Positions 10,067 through 18,687 of a stretch of 64,000 bases of DNA are shown here, one piece after another. The stretch lies in the NCBI GenBank assembly GCA_006969385.1, contig CP030884.1, positions 2,666,001-2,730,000 on the forward strand, given 5' to 3'. How positions within the stretch are numbered: the first letter of the stretch is position 1; the number at the start of each line of letters is the position of its first letter. The notes beneath the pieces were generated by a model, which was not told where the DNA came from, did not search any database, and worked only from the letters and a program-made list of their open reading frames with translations. The translations under genes and the position numbers were made by a program. This stretch comes from Planctomycetaceae bacterium. GTDB taxonomy: Bacteria; Planctomycetota; Phycisphaerae; UBA1845; UTPLA1.

Positions 10067-10708
10067 ATGAGGAGCGGTGTGAACCAAGACCCGGCGGCAA
10101 CAGCGAATACGGATGAGGCGCTGTTGGCTGCCTTTCTCGACGGCGATGAAGCCAGCTTCACGCTGATCGTGCGCCGCTATCAGGGGGACTTGTTCCAATT
10201 CGTGGCTCGATTCGTGAGCGATAGTGCGACGGCGGAAGACGTTGTGCAGGATACGTTCGTACAAGTGCATCATTCGGCGGCGGGGTTCGATCCGCAGCGA
10301 CGGTTTCGACCGTGGCTCTTTACCATCGCCGCCAACAAGGCACGCGACTATCTCAGGTCGCGCGGGCGACGCAAAGAAGTCGCCCTGATGTCCACCAATG
10401 ATGATGACGAATCGAACGGTGTTCTGGCGGTGTTATCCGACGATGGCCCCAGCCCGGTGGATCGGTTGCACGCGGCGGAACAGGCCGACATGGTACGCGC
10501 GGTGGTAACCGAATTGCCCGATCATTTGCGCGAAGTGCTGCTGCTCGGGTATTACCAACGGTTGCCGTACAAGGAAATTGCCGACATTCTCGATATACCG
10601 CTGGGGACGGTGAAAAGCCGGCTGCATGCGGCGGTGTCCAAGTTTGCGGACCTTTATCGGAAAGCGGCGGCAGAATCATCCGAACCATCGGTGGGGTCAG
10701 ATTCGTAA
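10067..10708 (+). CDS. ECF-type RNA polymerase sigma factor
   Basis: The frame opens earlier (9968), but protein similarity starts only after MRSGVNQDPAATANTDE. The ATG at 10067, or a GTG at 10079 preceded by AGGAG, is therefore favoured. Region 2 includes DEALLAAFLDGDEASFTLIV and the core-binding segment DSATAEDVVQDTFVQV. Region 4 includes LPDHLREVLLLGYYQRLPYKEIAD and the recognition helix IPLGTVKSRLHAAV. The 214-residue length fits ECF factors. The next gene starts 44 bases downstream and looks like an anti-sigma partner. Planctomycetes encode many such pairs; the promoters recognised are unknown. Confidence 0.9.
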   Translation: MRSGVNQDPAATANTDEALLAAFLDGDEASFTLIVRRYQGDLFQFVARFVSDSATAEDVVQDTFVQVHHSAAGFDPQRRFRPWLFTIAANKARDYLRSRGRRKEVALMSTNDDDESNGVLAVLSDDGPSPVDRLHAAEQADMVRAVVTELPDHLREVLLLGYYQRLPYKEIADILDIPLGTVKSRLHAAVSKFADLYRKAAAESSEPSVGSDS

Positions 10709-10752
10709 GAGGGGTGAGGTGAACGATTTGTTCACAAGGGTGGTGATCGACG

Positions 10753-11727
10753 ATGCCAGATGGCAACAAACGACAACTTAGTGACGTCAACAAAGACTTG
10801 CTCGGTTTGCACCTGGGCTTGCTCGATGCCGAAGAGGCCGAGCGCTTGCAGGCGCAGGCGGACGATGCCTCTTTAAAGGCAATCGACAACTTGCTCGCCC
10901 CGTTGAACAGTTATGACTGTCCGGTGCCGGCAGACCTGAGTGCGCGCATCGATGCGGCGCTAAACAAAGAACGCGTATTGAGTTTCGCCGAAGCGAACGA
11001 GGCCGACGCCATCGGCGGTGGTTCGTGGCTAACGTCGCGCGACTTGCTCGCGCTGGCGGCTGCGATCGTACTGTTTGTGGGTGTGTTCTTCCCAAGCTAT
11101 CAATCGGCACGCGACCGTGCCGAGCAGATTGCCTGTCAGGGTAACTTGCGCGTACAAGGGGCGGGCTTTCACAGTTATGCCGAAGAGAACGACGGCGTGT
11201 ATCCGTGGGCCGGGCAGGCGCCGGACGATGCGGCGTGGGCGCGCAACGCGCCGACCGGCCAATTCGCGCCGAGCAGTCGGCATATGTATCAATTGGTGAG
11301 GATGAAGTTCATTGTGCCGCAAGCGCTACTCGATCCCGGTGATGAAACGGTCGGTAACAATTCGGCGATTGAAGTGAACGGAATTGGTACAGTCCCGATG
11401 CCGTCATACGTCGGTTTCGATTCGCGTGGTCCGTGGCGTCGGTACGACCATTCGCCGTTGATGCCGTTGACGGCCGGTATGACACCGTTGGTGGATGAAA
11501 ACCGTAATCTTCGCCGCGACGGCGTGATTTCGCAGAACTCGCCCAATCACGGCAGCGATCGCGGGCAAAACGTGTTGCGACTGGATAACAGCGTGCAGTG
11601 GACGCCGTCTTCGCGAGCTGGTCTGAATAAGAATGATGACATCTATCGCCTCAGCGACTATCGCGACGACGAATACACCGGCCTCGAGCGGCCGGGCGGT
11701 CAAACGGATGTGTTTCTCACGCCGTGA
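10753..11727 (+). CDS. Putative anti-sigma protein with C-terminal pseudopilin-like domain
   Basis: A 324-residue protein encoded directly after the ECF sigma gene. Residues 1-~90 are charged and helical (LLGLHLGLLDAEEAERLQAQ), as expected of a cytoplasmic sigma-binding domain. No zinc-finger HxxxCxxC motif is present. One transmembrane helix follows at ~97-115 (LLALAAAIVLFVGVFFPSY). The external domain then starts QSARDRAEQIACQGNLRVQG and continues HSYAEENDGVYPWAG. That resembles the post-helix region of DUF1559/type II pseudopilin-like proteins, which are very common in planctomycetes. The anti-sigma role rests on gene order and topology. The combination is unusual and is discussed in the findings. 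Confidence 0.65.
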   Translation: MPDGNKRQLSDVNKDLLGLHLGLLDAEEAERLQAQADDASLKAIDNLLAPLNSYDCPVPADLSARIDAALNKERVLSFAEANEADAIGGGSWLTSRDLLALAAAIVLFVGVFFPSYQSARDRAEQIACQGNLRVQGAGFHSYAEENDGVYPWAGQAPDDAAWARNAPTGQFAPSSRHMYQLVRMKFIVPQALLDPGDETVGNNSAIEVNGIGTVPMPSYVGFDSRGPWRRYDHSPLMPLTAGMTPLVDENRNLRRDGVISQNSPNHGSDRGQNVLRLDNSVQWTPSSRAGLNKNDDIYRLSDYRDDEYTGLERPGGQTDVFLTP

Positions 11728-11942
11728 TGATGGCGTGAATAGAAGCTTCGTATTGAATTGAATCGCTCAAGATTGCTAGAAGCAATTCTAAAACCCAGAT
11801 CTAATTCGCCTTTCGCCCGCAATCGGTCGGTCTTTTTTGGGGGGATTGAAACCCTACCCTAGCGCTTCCCTGCAAGAGAGGGAAATCAGAGTCTCCAGTT
11901 TAAACTATATCTTCGAATTCCGATTATCCCTTCGAGTCCCGC

Positions 11943-12851
11943 TCATCCCTTCGCATAGCGCCGCAGTGCCGCAAGATTCAATTTGTCATAATCGCGACCT
12001 TTCTCGTCTTCCCCTTTGGGAGTTTCAAGGATGCGCATGGCATGTGCAAGACGCGGGTCGCTCAGAATATTTCGAAACCCGACCTTGCCGATGAAGCCCT
12101 TGCCGATGTGTTCGTGGCGGTCGCGCTTCTCGCCTAGATCGAATTTTGAATCGTTACAGTGAATGCACATGATACGCTGCAATCCGAAGGTGTCGTCCAT
12201 TTCCTGCACCATCGCGTCGTAGGCGTCGGCATCATTTAGGTCGTAGCCGGCAGCGAACAGATGGCAGGTGTCGAGGCAAACGCCGAGCCGTTCGGGTGAT
12301 TTGGTGCGCTCGATGATGCGGCCGAGATGTTCGATCTTATGGCCGATGGTCGTACCTTGGCCGGCAGTCGATTCGAGTAAAACCTGGCACTGGTAGTTTT
12401 TGGTCGCGCTGTGGACCTTGTCGAGTTCACCCGTGATCCGGCGGATTCCTTTGCTGATGCCGTCACCCAAGTGTGCGCCAGGGTGAAGCACCAATCCGTT
12501 CACACCAAGTGCTTCGCAACGATCCAATTCATCGATCACGGCATTGCGGCTTTTTTCGCGCGCGGCCTCATCGGGTGAAGCAAGGTTGATCAGATAGCTT
12601 GCGTGAGCAACGACCGGCGTGAGGCCGGTTGACTTGGCCGCCGCTTGATAGGCGCTGACTTGCTCGTCACTCAACGGTTTGGCTTTCCATTGCCGCTGGT
12701 TCTTCACGAAGATTTGCAGGCAGTCGCAGCCGATGTCGGCACCCGCCGTGAATGCGTTTTCGAGGCCGCCCGCAGCGGACATGTGCGCGCCGAAGCGCTG
12801 CTGAATGTCTTGGGGTTTGCTGGCGGTGTTTTTCTTCTTTGTCGTCGGCAT
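11943..12851 (-). CDS. nfo: Endonuclease IV (deoxyribonuclease IV)
   Basis: The frame is open from 12971, but similarity begins after MPTTKKKNTASKPQDIQQRFGAH, so the ATG at 12851 is chosen. The lysine-rich N-terminus is outside the barrel. The TIM-barrel metal ligands are visible in order: GAHMSAAGGLENA, VAHASYLINLAS, LLESTAGQG, LDTCHLFAAGYDL and IHCNDSK followed by RHEHIGKGFIG. About 303 residues is normal for the family. The enzyme cleaves DNA at abasic sites and removes blocked 3' ends in base-excision repair, using a three-zinc centre. It is a single-gene unit, convergent with the sigma/anti-sigma pair. Confidence 0.94.
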   Translation of the reverse strand: MPTTKKKNTASKPQDIQQRFGAHMSAAGGLENAFTAGADIGCDCLQIFVKNQRQWKAKPLSDEQVSAYQAAAKSTGLTPVVAHASYLINLASPDEAAREKSRNAVIDELDRCEALGVNGLVLHPGAHLGDGISKGIRRITGELDKVHSATKNYQCQVLLESTAGQGTTIGHKIEHLGRIIERTKSPERLGVCLDTCHLFAAGYDLNDADAYDAMVQEMDDTFGLQRIMCIHCNDSKFDLGEKRDRHEHIGKGFIGKVGFRNILSDPRLAHAMRILETPKGEDEKGRDYDKLNLAALRRYAKG

Positions 12852-13054
12852 GAGATAGTCCGTGTTCTTAAAGCGCACGCCTTGTTGCGTCAGATCGGAT
12901 GGTTCGGCAGGTTTGTACGTCGATGGACGAATGCAGCGTCGGTGTCGCGCTTCTTGTTTGTTGGTTGGCATTAATGGCGTGTCGCTTGCGTTTTTACCGT
13001 TACCGCTTCCTTACGGGCGCGGCTCTGATGCGCTGTCGGGCTGATGCGCGTTTC

Positions 13055-13080
13055 CACCGGTTGCAAACCGGTGCCACAGC
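13055..13080 (-). repeat. 26-base hairpin repeat, copy R1 (full consensus)
   Basis: On the minus strand this reads GCTGTGG followed by a perfect palindrome CACCGGTT-TGC-AACCGGTG. It is identical in sequence to the copies at 41289 and 43495. It lies between the nfo and M32 carboxypeptidase genes. Confidence 0.85.
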
Positions 13081-13105
13081 GCATTTGTCGAGCCGCCACA
13101 GTGCA

Positions 13106-14608
13106 TTAGCCGAGGCCATAAATCGGGCTGAACTTCGCGCGAATATAGTTAAGGAACGGTTCCGCCGAGAGCGGCTTACCCGTCACGCGTTCGGCCAACT
13201 CGGCGGCGCGATAACGGCTACCATATTGATGGATGTTGGTGCGCAACCAGCCCAGCAGATCGTCAAACTTTCCGCTTTCGGTTTGTTGATCCAAGTTGGG
13301 AATGTCTTTGCGCACCTGTTCGAAGAACTGTGCCGCGTACAAGTTACCCAACGCATACGTGGGGAAGTAACCAAAGCCGCCAAACGACCAATGCACGTCT
13401 TGCAAACATCCATCGGCATCGTGCGCGGGCGTGATACCGAGCAAGTCATGCATCTTCTGGTTCCACGCTGCCGGCAGATCTTTCACAGCCAGCGTGCCAT
13501 CGATCAAGTCGCTTTCAATTTCAAAACGCAGGATGATGTGCAGGTTATAAGTCACCTCATCTGCTTCAACGCGAATGAACGATGGCTCGACCGTATTGAT
13601 CGCGCCGTAGAATTTCTCGAGTGGTACGTCGCCCAACGCATCCGGGAAGGCAATCTGGCATTGGGCGTAGTAGCGCTTCCAAAACGGCATGCTGCGGCCG
13701 ATCATGTTCTCCCACATGCGCGATTGCGATTCGTGAATGCCGAGGCTGGTTGCTTCTCCGCGCGGCGTAAACAAATGCTCCGTGGGCAAGCCTTGTTCGT
13801 AAAGACCGTGGCCTGCTTCGTGTAACGTGCCGAAGGTGGCGGCGTTAAAGAAATCTTCTTCGTAACGCGTGGTTAGCCGTACATCCTGCGGGCCGGTACC
13901 GCTGCAAAACGGATGGGTGGAGATATCGATGCGGCCGCATTTGAAATCGAAGCCGATGACTTCGGCCATTTGACGGCACCAGAGTTTTTGCGTGGCTTCC
14001 GGGTAGTGTCGATGCAGAACGGACGGGTCCGGCTTCTGCGAGGCGTCGGCGATTTGTTGCACAAATTCGCTCAACGGACCGCGCAGGCTATCGAACACCG
14101 CCGTCACTTGCGATGCGCGCATGCCGGGTTCGTATTCGTCGAGCAACGCATCGTATCGCTTCTCCTCGTAGCCGATGGCATCGGCATATTCGCGGCGCAA
14201 GTCGATCAGGCGTGACAGATCTTTTTCAAACAGTTCAAACTTACGCTCTTTGCGCGCTTGGGCCCACGTTTCTTTCGCGCGGGTGGATGTGCGCGCCAAT
14301 TCTTCCACCAACCGACCGGGCACCTTCACCGCTCGGTCGTACGTGCGCTTCATCTCGCGGACGTTGGTGGCGGCATCGTCGTCGTCGGTGTTGCCCTCGA
14401 GTTCGGCAAGCAACTCACCCAAGGCCGGCTCGGTCATTTTTTCGTGGCTCATTCGCGAGAGCGTGGCGATCTGTTCGCTGCGGATTTCGATACCGGCGCT
14501 GGGCATGTAGGTTTCGGCATCCCAATCGAGCAGGGCGACGCTGCTTTCGAGATGGCCCAGTTCGCGAATGTGCTTGAGAAGTTGTTCGTACTTGGTGCTC
14601 GCCGTCAT
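13106..14608 (-). CDS. M32-family metallocarboxypeptidase
   Basis: A 500-residue protein matching the Taq/Pfu carboxypeptidase family in length and motifs. The zinc site HEAGH lies in TLHEAGHGLYEQGL. Upstream are the DVRLTTRY and HPFCSG motifs, and downstream HESQSRMWEN and the IRVEADEVTYNLHI segment, all characteristic of M32. The enzyme removes C-terminal residues from peptides in the cytoplasm and generally avoids proline; the specificity of this member is inferred from the family. Start ATG at 14608. It appears to be monocistronic, flanked by repeat R1 at its 3' end. Confidence 0.93.
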   Translation of the reverse strand: MTASTKYEQLLKHIRELGHLESSVALLDWDAETYMPSAGIEIRSEQIATLSRMSHEKMTEPALGELLAELEGNTDDDDAATNVREMKRTYDRAVKVPGRLVEELARTSTRAKETWAQARKERKFELFEKDLSRLIDLRREYADAIGYEEKRYDALLDEYEPGMRASQVTAVFDSLRGPLSEFVQQIADASQKPDPSVLHRHYPEATQKLWCRQMAEVIGFDFKCGRIDISTHPFCSGTGPQDVRLTTRYEEDFFNAATFGTLHEAGHGLYEQGLPTEHLFTPRGEATSLGIHESQSRMWENMIGRSMPFWKRYYAQCQIAFPDALGDVPLEKFYGAINTVEPSFIRVEADEVTYNLHIILRFEIESDLIDGTLAVKDLPAAWNQKMHDLLGITPAHDADGCLQDVHWSFGGFGYFPTYALGNLYAAQFFEQVRKDIPNLDQQTESGKFDDLLGWLRTNIHQYGSRYRAAELAERVTGKPLSAEPFLNYIRAKFSPIYGLG

Positions 14609-14689
14609 GTAGGACCTCGCTGGCAGGGGTTTTGTGCTAACGAGGGGCAGTTTACAAGCGAGCTTAGCGGCTGGCCACGCCGCGCGGAC

Positions 14690-15451
14690 TTAGCCGAAGT
14701 TGAGGAAACCCTGCTGCGGATGGTCAGATCTGGTGAAAAGATTGGGCGGCGGCGCGGGCGCGTTGCAACCGACATCCACCTGCGCGCCTTCAAACCGCTC
14801 TCGTTGTAATACTTCGGCTCGGCGCGCATCGCGCTCGTCACCCAATGAGGTCAACCCAAAACGGCGCAGGCTGACGTCAAATAGCTTGCGCGTGCTGTCC
14901 CATATTTCGCCGTCGCCGCTCATGCGATTACCGAAGCGCGGGTCATTCAATCGGCCATCGCGCATCTGACGAATGAGCGACTGCACGCGCTGCGCCTTTA
15001 GCGGCAGGGCGTCTTGAATGCGCTTTAAGAATACGGGCGCGACGCTACCGGCCAGGCGCAGCGCCGTGTAACCGGCAGTACGGGCACCCGCATCGGCGGC
15101 GCGGCGCAGCAACTCGGGAATATCGCGATCGTTAAGCGCGGGTATGACGGGCGCGAGCATCAGGCCGACGGGCAGGCCCGCGTCGACCAATTGCCGCATC
15201 GTCTCGAAGCGCACGGATGTCGGCGGGGCGTAGGGCTCAATCGCACGGCTCATCTCATCGCTGGCGAAGGGAATGGACAGGTATATTCGTGCCGCCGCAA
15301 CCTTGTTTAAGCGCTGCAGCAGATCGAGATCGCGCAGAATCAATCTCCCCTTGGTGACGATCGCGACAGGATTGCGAAACTCGTAACACGCTTCCAAACA
15401 TTGACGCGTCAGATGATACGTCGCCTCGATCGGTTGATAGCAGTCGGTCAC
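14690..15451 (-). CDS. C-terminal part of a PA0069-type radical SAM protein (split by frameshift)
   Basis: This frame starts at a GTG inside the normal family sequence (VTDCYQPIEATYHLTRQCLE). It carries the rest of the radical SAM barrel (NPVAIVTKGRLILRDLDLL, GLPVGLMLAPVIPALND) and the C-terminal tail. It overlaps the N-terminal part (15448-15798) by four bases in another frame. Reading through with one extra A in the AAGAAAG stretch near 15484 would join the two halves into SWRRESINFSGVTDCYQP, the expected family continuity. Independent translation from the GTG would give a protein without the iron-sulfur motif. The break could be a sequencing error or a recent mutation. Confidence 0.8.
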   Translation of the reverse strand: MTDCYQPIEATYHLTRQCLEACYEFRNPVAIVTKGRLILRDLDLLQRLNKVAAARIYLSIPFASDEMSRAIEPYAPPTSVRFETMRQLVDAGLPVGLMLAPVIPALNDRDIPELLRRAADAGARTAGYTALRLAGSVAPVFLKRIQDALPLKAQRVQSLIRQMRDGRLNDPRFGNRMSGDGEIWDSTRKLFDVSLRRFGLTSLGDERDARRAEVLQRERFEGAQVDVGCNAPAPPPNLFTRSDHPQQGFLNFG

Positions 15452-15798
15452 GCCCGAAAAGTTGATGCTCTCGCGCCGCCAACTTTCTTCATAAGCTTAG
15501 CGCGCAACAGGTCGGCGGCATTCACTTTGGCAATCAAACGCGTATCGAAATCAGTACCCGCACCAAAGCCCAGATACTCATGCGTCGGTCGCGCGTAGCA
15601 ATAGGCGCAGGCGTGCTGACAGCCGCGATAGGGATTAATCGACCAGCGAAAAGGGATGTCCGGGCTCTCGTTTTCCGAGAGGATCGACTTGGCCCGCTCT
15701 TCGTACACCTCAACGCTAACGGACGGCGGCGGGCCGAGCCACTTGCGGGCCTCGGTCGCAAACGGATTGGGCGGATTGGCAACGGGTCTGAGCGACAT
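15448..15798 (-). CDS. N-terminal part of a PA0069-type radical SAM protein, with the 4Fe-4S motif
   Basis: A 116-residue fragment beginning MSLRPVANPPNPFATEARKW. It contains the radical SAM cluster motif CQHACAYC (Cys-x3-Cys-x2-Cys) in NPYRGCQHACAYCYARPTHE, diagnostic of the Rv2578c/PA0069 family. The sequence stays on family track to AKLMKK, then leaves frame and ends in unrelated residues (VGGARASTFRA). The partner half is at 14690-15451. The complete protein would be about 365 residues. Family members are uncharacterised radical SAM enzymes; no substrate is proposed. Confidence 0.82.
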   Translation of the reverse strand: MSLRPVANPPNPFATEARKWLGPPPSVSVEVYEERAKSILSENESPDIPFRWSINPYRGCQHACAYCYARPTHEYLGFGAGTDFDTRLIAKVNAADLLRAKLMKKVGGARASTFRA

Positions 15799-16023
15799 GC
15801 TCGCAGTATATTAGGTTTATGTTAGGTATTCAAGAGGGAGGTTCGATTTTTCTTGCGTGGGCAGCCGAGTCGTCGAGAAGGGCGTTAATCGCCGTGATTC
15901 TCTCGCCCGATGAATGCTCTGTAAGGCTCGTCCATGTGTTGAGTTGTGTGCCATCGGCAGATAGATTTGGAATCTCGCTTGCCGTAGAATGCAGCAACGT
16001 GCATCCCACCCGAGGGCCGCTCA

Positions 16024-17073
16024 GTGAATAATGGACTGATTTCAAAACGCCAAAGCGGCGGGTTTGCGAACGGCGCTTCGGTCTTCACAGCAATGATGTT
16101 GTTATGTTCGGTAACGGCCTGCGATACGAGCAAAGACGCATCCCGCAACGACAACGCCGCAACGACGCGGGCCACGTCGGCATCCGATCAAGCGGCGACC
16201 GATCAGGAAACGGTCAATAAGGAACCGCTGGTCGAGTCTGCCCCCGGCATGGCGGGCCGAAGCGGCCTCAACATCATCGCCTTCACGCCGCATCTCATTA
16301 GCGGTGCCGTTCCCGAAAACACGGCCGACTTTGCCCTGCTCGCCAATCATAAGATCAAAACGATCATCTCGGTTGATGGTGCCACACCCGATGTCGAAGA
16401 AGCAAAGCGCTTCGGCATGCGCTACGTGCATCTGCCCATCGGTTATCACGGCATCGAAAAGGAGCGCCAGCTGGAAATCGCGCGCGCCGTGCGCGACCTT
16501 CCCGGGCCGGTGTATCTGCATTGTCATCACGGCAAGCATCGCGGCCCGGCAGCGACGGCGTCGGCGGCCGTCGCGTTAGGCATGTTGCCGAACGAACAGG
16601 CGATTACGCTGATGCGTCACGCGGGAACATCGCCGAGCTACGCGGGGCTTTATAGGTGCGTGGAAGATTTGGGTAAGGTGCCCGACGCCGAATTGGATAT
16701 CGCCCCCAACGTCTTTCCCGCAACGGCACCCGTGCCCGGCTTTGTGAAAGCCATGTCGCAAGTGTCGCACGCATACGATCATCTAGAGCAGGTGCGCGAT
16801 GCCGATTGGCAAGTGCCGCAAGACCATCCCGACTTGGTGCCGTTGGCCGAGGCGGGCAAGTTGGAGAATCTGCTGCGCGCGTTGCGGGAAGACCCGGAAC
16901 TTGAGCGGTATCCACCGGACTTTGCCGAAAAAATGGAAGCCGCGTGGCAATCAGCCGTCCGATTTGAGAAGTTGTTTACGGATAAGGCCGATCCCGACGA
17001 TCTAAACAATGCCTTGGAGCGCGTGGGGCAATCTTGTACGGCGTGTCACACGCAGCATCGCAACCAAAGGTAG
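16024..17073 (+). CDS. Lipoprotein with tyrosine-phosphatase motif and C-terminal cytochrome c'-like haem domain
   Basis: A 349-residue protein with a GTG start at 16024 preceded by GAGGG. The signal sequence ends in a lipobox (LLCSVTAC, Cys 33), so it should be anchored outside the inner membrane. Residues ~80-220 look like a dual-specificity/tyrosine phosphatase: a SVDGATPDVEEAKRFGMRYV lead-in and the P-loop HCHHGKHRG, which fits HCx5R (Cys ~167, Arg ~173). Residues ~235-349 are helical and end with SCTACHTQH, a CxxCH haem c site at the position found in cytochrome c'. The next gene, a porin, starts 20 bases downstream, suggesting an operon. Activity and substrate are unknown. Confidence 0.8.
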   Translation: MNNGLISKRQSGGFANGASVFTAMMLLCSVTACDTSKDASRNDNAATTRATSASDQAATDQETVNKEPLVESAPGMAGRSGLNIIAFTPHLISGAVPENTADFALLANHKIKTIISVDGATPDVEEAKRFGMRYVHLPIGYHGIEKERQLEIARAVRDLPGPVYLHCHHGKHRGPAATASAAVALGMLPNEQAITLMRHAGTSPSYAGLYRCVEDLGKVPDAELDIAPNVFPATAPVPGFVKAMSQVSHAYDHLEQVRDADWQVPQDHPDLVPLAEAGKLENLLRALREDPELERYPPDFAEKMEAAWQSAVRFEKLFTDKADPDDLNNALERVGQSCTACHTQHRNQR

Positions 17074-17093
17074 ACCGCCCAGCGCCGAGTTGA

Positions 17094-18611
17094 ATGCCAA
17101 AGAGATGTCCGTCGCGCGCTGACGCCAATTTTCGTAGGAAGGTGCCTATCTCATTTCACTTCCGTCAATGCGCAACCGTCGGCGCGTTCGTACTCTCCAT
17201 CCCGGTAACGATCTTCGCCCAAGCGCCGACGTCTCAGCCGCACGGCACGAGCCAAACTCAACCAAGCGCGCCGCTAGCGCTGGACGCCGATGACAAGCCG
17301 CCGGCGCGCAAGCCTTATCCCGGTGCACGCGGTATCGGCACCAAACGCGTGCGCGATCTGCCGCTCTATGCCAGATCGTTCGAGCCATTCTGGGATCCGG
17401 ATGCCAAGGTCGACTGGCTCATCTTCGGCATGCAACATCGAACGCGCTACGAAAACCGCGACGACTTTTTTCGCGCGGGGTTGGATTCCGACGAACGCTT
17501 CATGTTGCGCTCGCGCGGCTTCGTCGGTATCAAGGATATTCTCGATCCGTTCCGCTTCGGCGTGGAATTTCTCGATGCGCGGGCGTTGAGCAACGATTTT
17601 CCCGAACTCGCTTCGGACGTCGATCACGCCGACTTCCTGCAAGCCTTCGTCGAACTGTACTTCGACGACGTCGGCGGCAGCGGCCAACCCGTGAGCCTGC
17701 GATTCGGGCGGCAGGCGTTTGACCTCGGCGATCGGCGGTTGTTCGCGCGCAACCGTTGGCCTAACAATTCCAACGCCTTCGATGGTTTTCGCCTGCGCAT
17801 CGGTGACGACGCCAGCGAATGGGAAGTGGAGGCCTTCGCCTTCCAACCCGTCGATCGTCGCTTTTACTCACCAAACCCAAACAACGAAGACGTCGGCTTC
17901 TACGGCGTCATCGGATACTTTCGCCATTGGTCGCCGTACGTGACGTTGGAACCGTACTACTTTGTGCTCGACGAGGATTTGGAAACGCCCGGCAGCATCG
18001 ACAGCGAACGACACACGCTGGGTTTGCGCGCCTTCGGGCTGATCGGCAAGACCGGCTTCGACTACGACGTGAACACGGTCTTTCAATTCGGCGATACCGA
18101 AGCGGGCGACATCCGCGCGTTCGGCTTCGGTGCCGATGTGGGCTACCGCTTCGATCATCCCTGGCAGCCGCGGGTGGCGGCCTTGTTCAACTATGCCTCC
18201 GGCGATAACGATCCGACCGATCGCGTCGATAAGGGGTTCGATCCGCTCTTCGGCGCGCCGCACCCGTTCCTCGGTTTCTCGGATAACTTCGTCTGGTCCA
18301 ATTTGATCAATCCGGCGGTTTACGTAAGCGCCCGCCCGACCGACAAATTCAAGTTCATCACGCTGTATCGATGGTATTGGCTCGATTCGGACGTCGCGTC
18401 GATCCCGCGCGCCGGCATCGTCGATCCGACCGGCACCAGCGGCAACTTCATCGGCCAGGAGTTCGACCTGCAGGTGAATTACCGCATCGATAAACACACC
18501 ACGCTGGAAGCGGGTTACGCCCACTTCATGCCGGGCACCTTCACGCGCAGCGCGGGGGACGATATTACCGATAGCGATTTCTTTTATGTGCAGATGGAGA
18601 TTAGTTATTAA
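17094..18611 (+). CDS. Alginate-export-family outer-membrane porin
   Basis: A 505-residue protein with an N-terminal signal sequence (VGAFVLSIPVTIFAQA, about residues 28-43) followed by a Pro/Ser-rich linker. The beta-barrel part begins at DWLIFGMQHRTRYENRDDFF. It is rich in alternating aromatic/charged strands (FRLRIGDDASEWEVEAFAFQ, YVTLEPYYFVLDED) and ends with an aromatic-rich terminal strand (DFFYVQMEISY). Length and motifs match the AlgE-like alginate export domain. Related proteins in planctomycetes are generic 18-stranded porins, so alginate as substrate is not implied. It is probably co-transcribed with the phosphatase/cytochrome lipoprotein. Confidence 0.82.
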   Translation: MPKRCPSRADANFRRKVPISFHFRQCATVGAFVLSIPVTIFAQAPTSQPHGTSQTQPSAPLALDADDKPPARKPYPGARGIGTKRVRDLPLYARSFEPFWDPDAKVDWLIFGMQHRTRYENRDDFFRAGLDSDERFMLRSRGFVGIKDILDPFRFGVEFLDARALSNDFPELASDVDHADFLQAFVELYFDDVGGSGQPVSLRFGRQAFDLGDRRLFARNRWPNNSNAFDGFRLRIGDDASEWEVEAFAFQPVDRRFYSPNPNNEDVGFYGVIGYFRHWSPYVTLEPYYFVLDEDLETPGSIDSERHTLGLRAFGLIGKTGFDYDVNTVFQFGDTEAGDIRAFGFGADVGYRFDHPWQPRVAALFNYASGDNDPTDRVDKGFDPLFGAPHPFLGFSDNFVWSNLINPAVYVSARPTDKFKFITLYRWYWLDSDVASIPRAGIVDPTGTSGNFIGQEFDLQVNYRIDKHTTLEAGYAHFMPGTFTRSAGDDITDSDFFYVQMEISY

Positions 18612-18687
18612 ATCTGGGGTACAGTCTAAGCCACAGTCGATTTAAGTTTGCACGAGATCAACGCCGTTAGGCTTTTGCTTAATCAAG

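Noticed and set aside
15448..15490. Programmed -1 frameshift in the radical SAM gene
   Set aside because: The site AAGAAAG does not fit the X-XXY-YYZ slippery pattern and no downstream stimulatory stem was evident.
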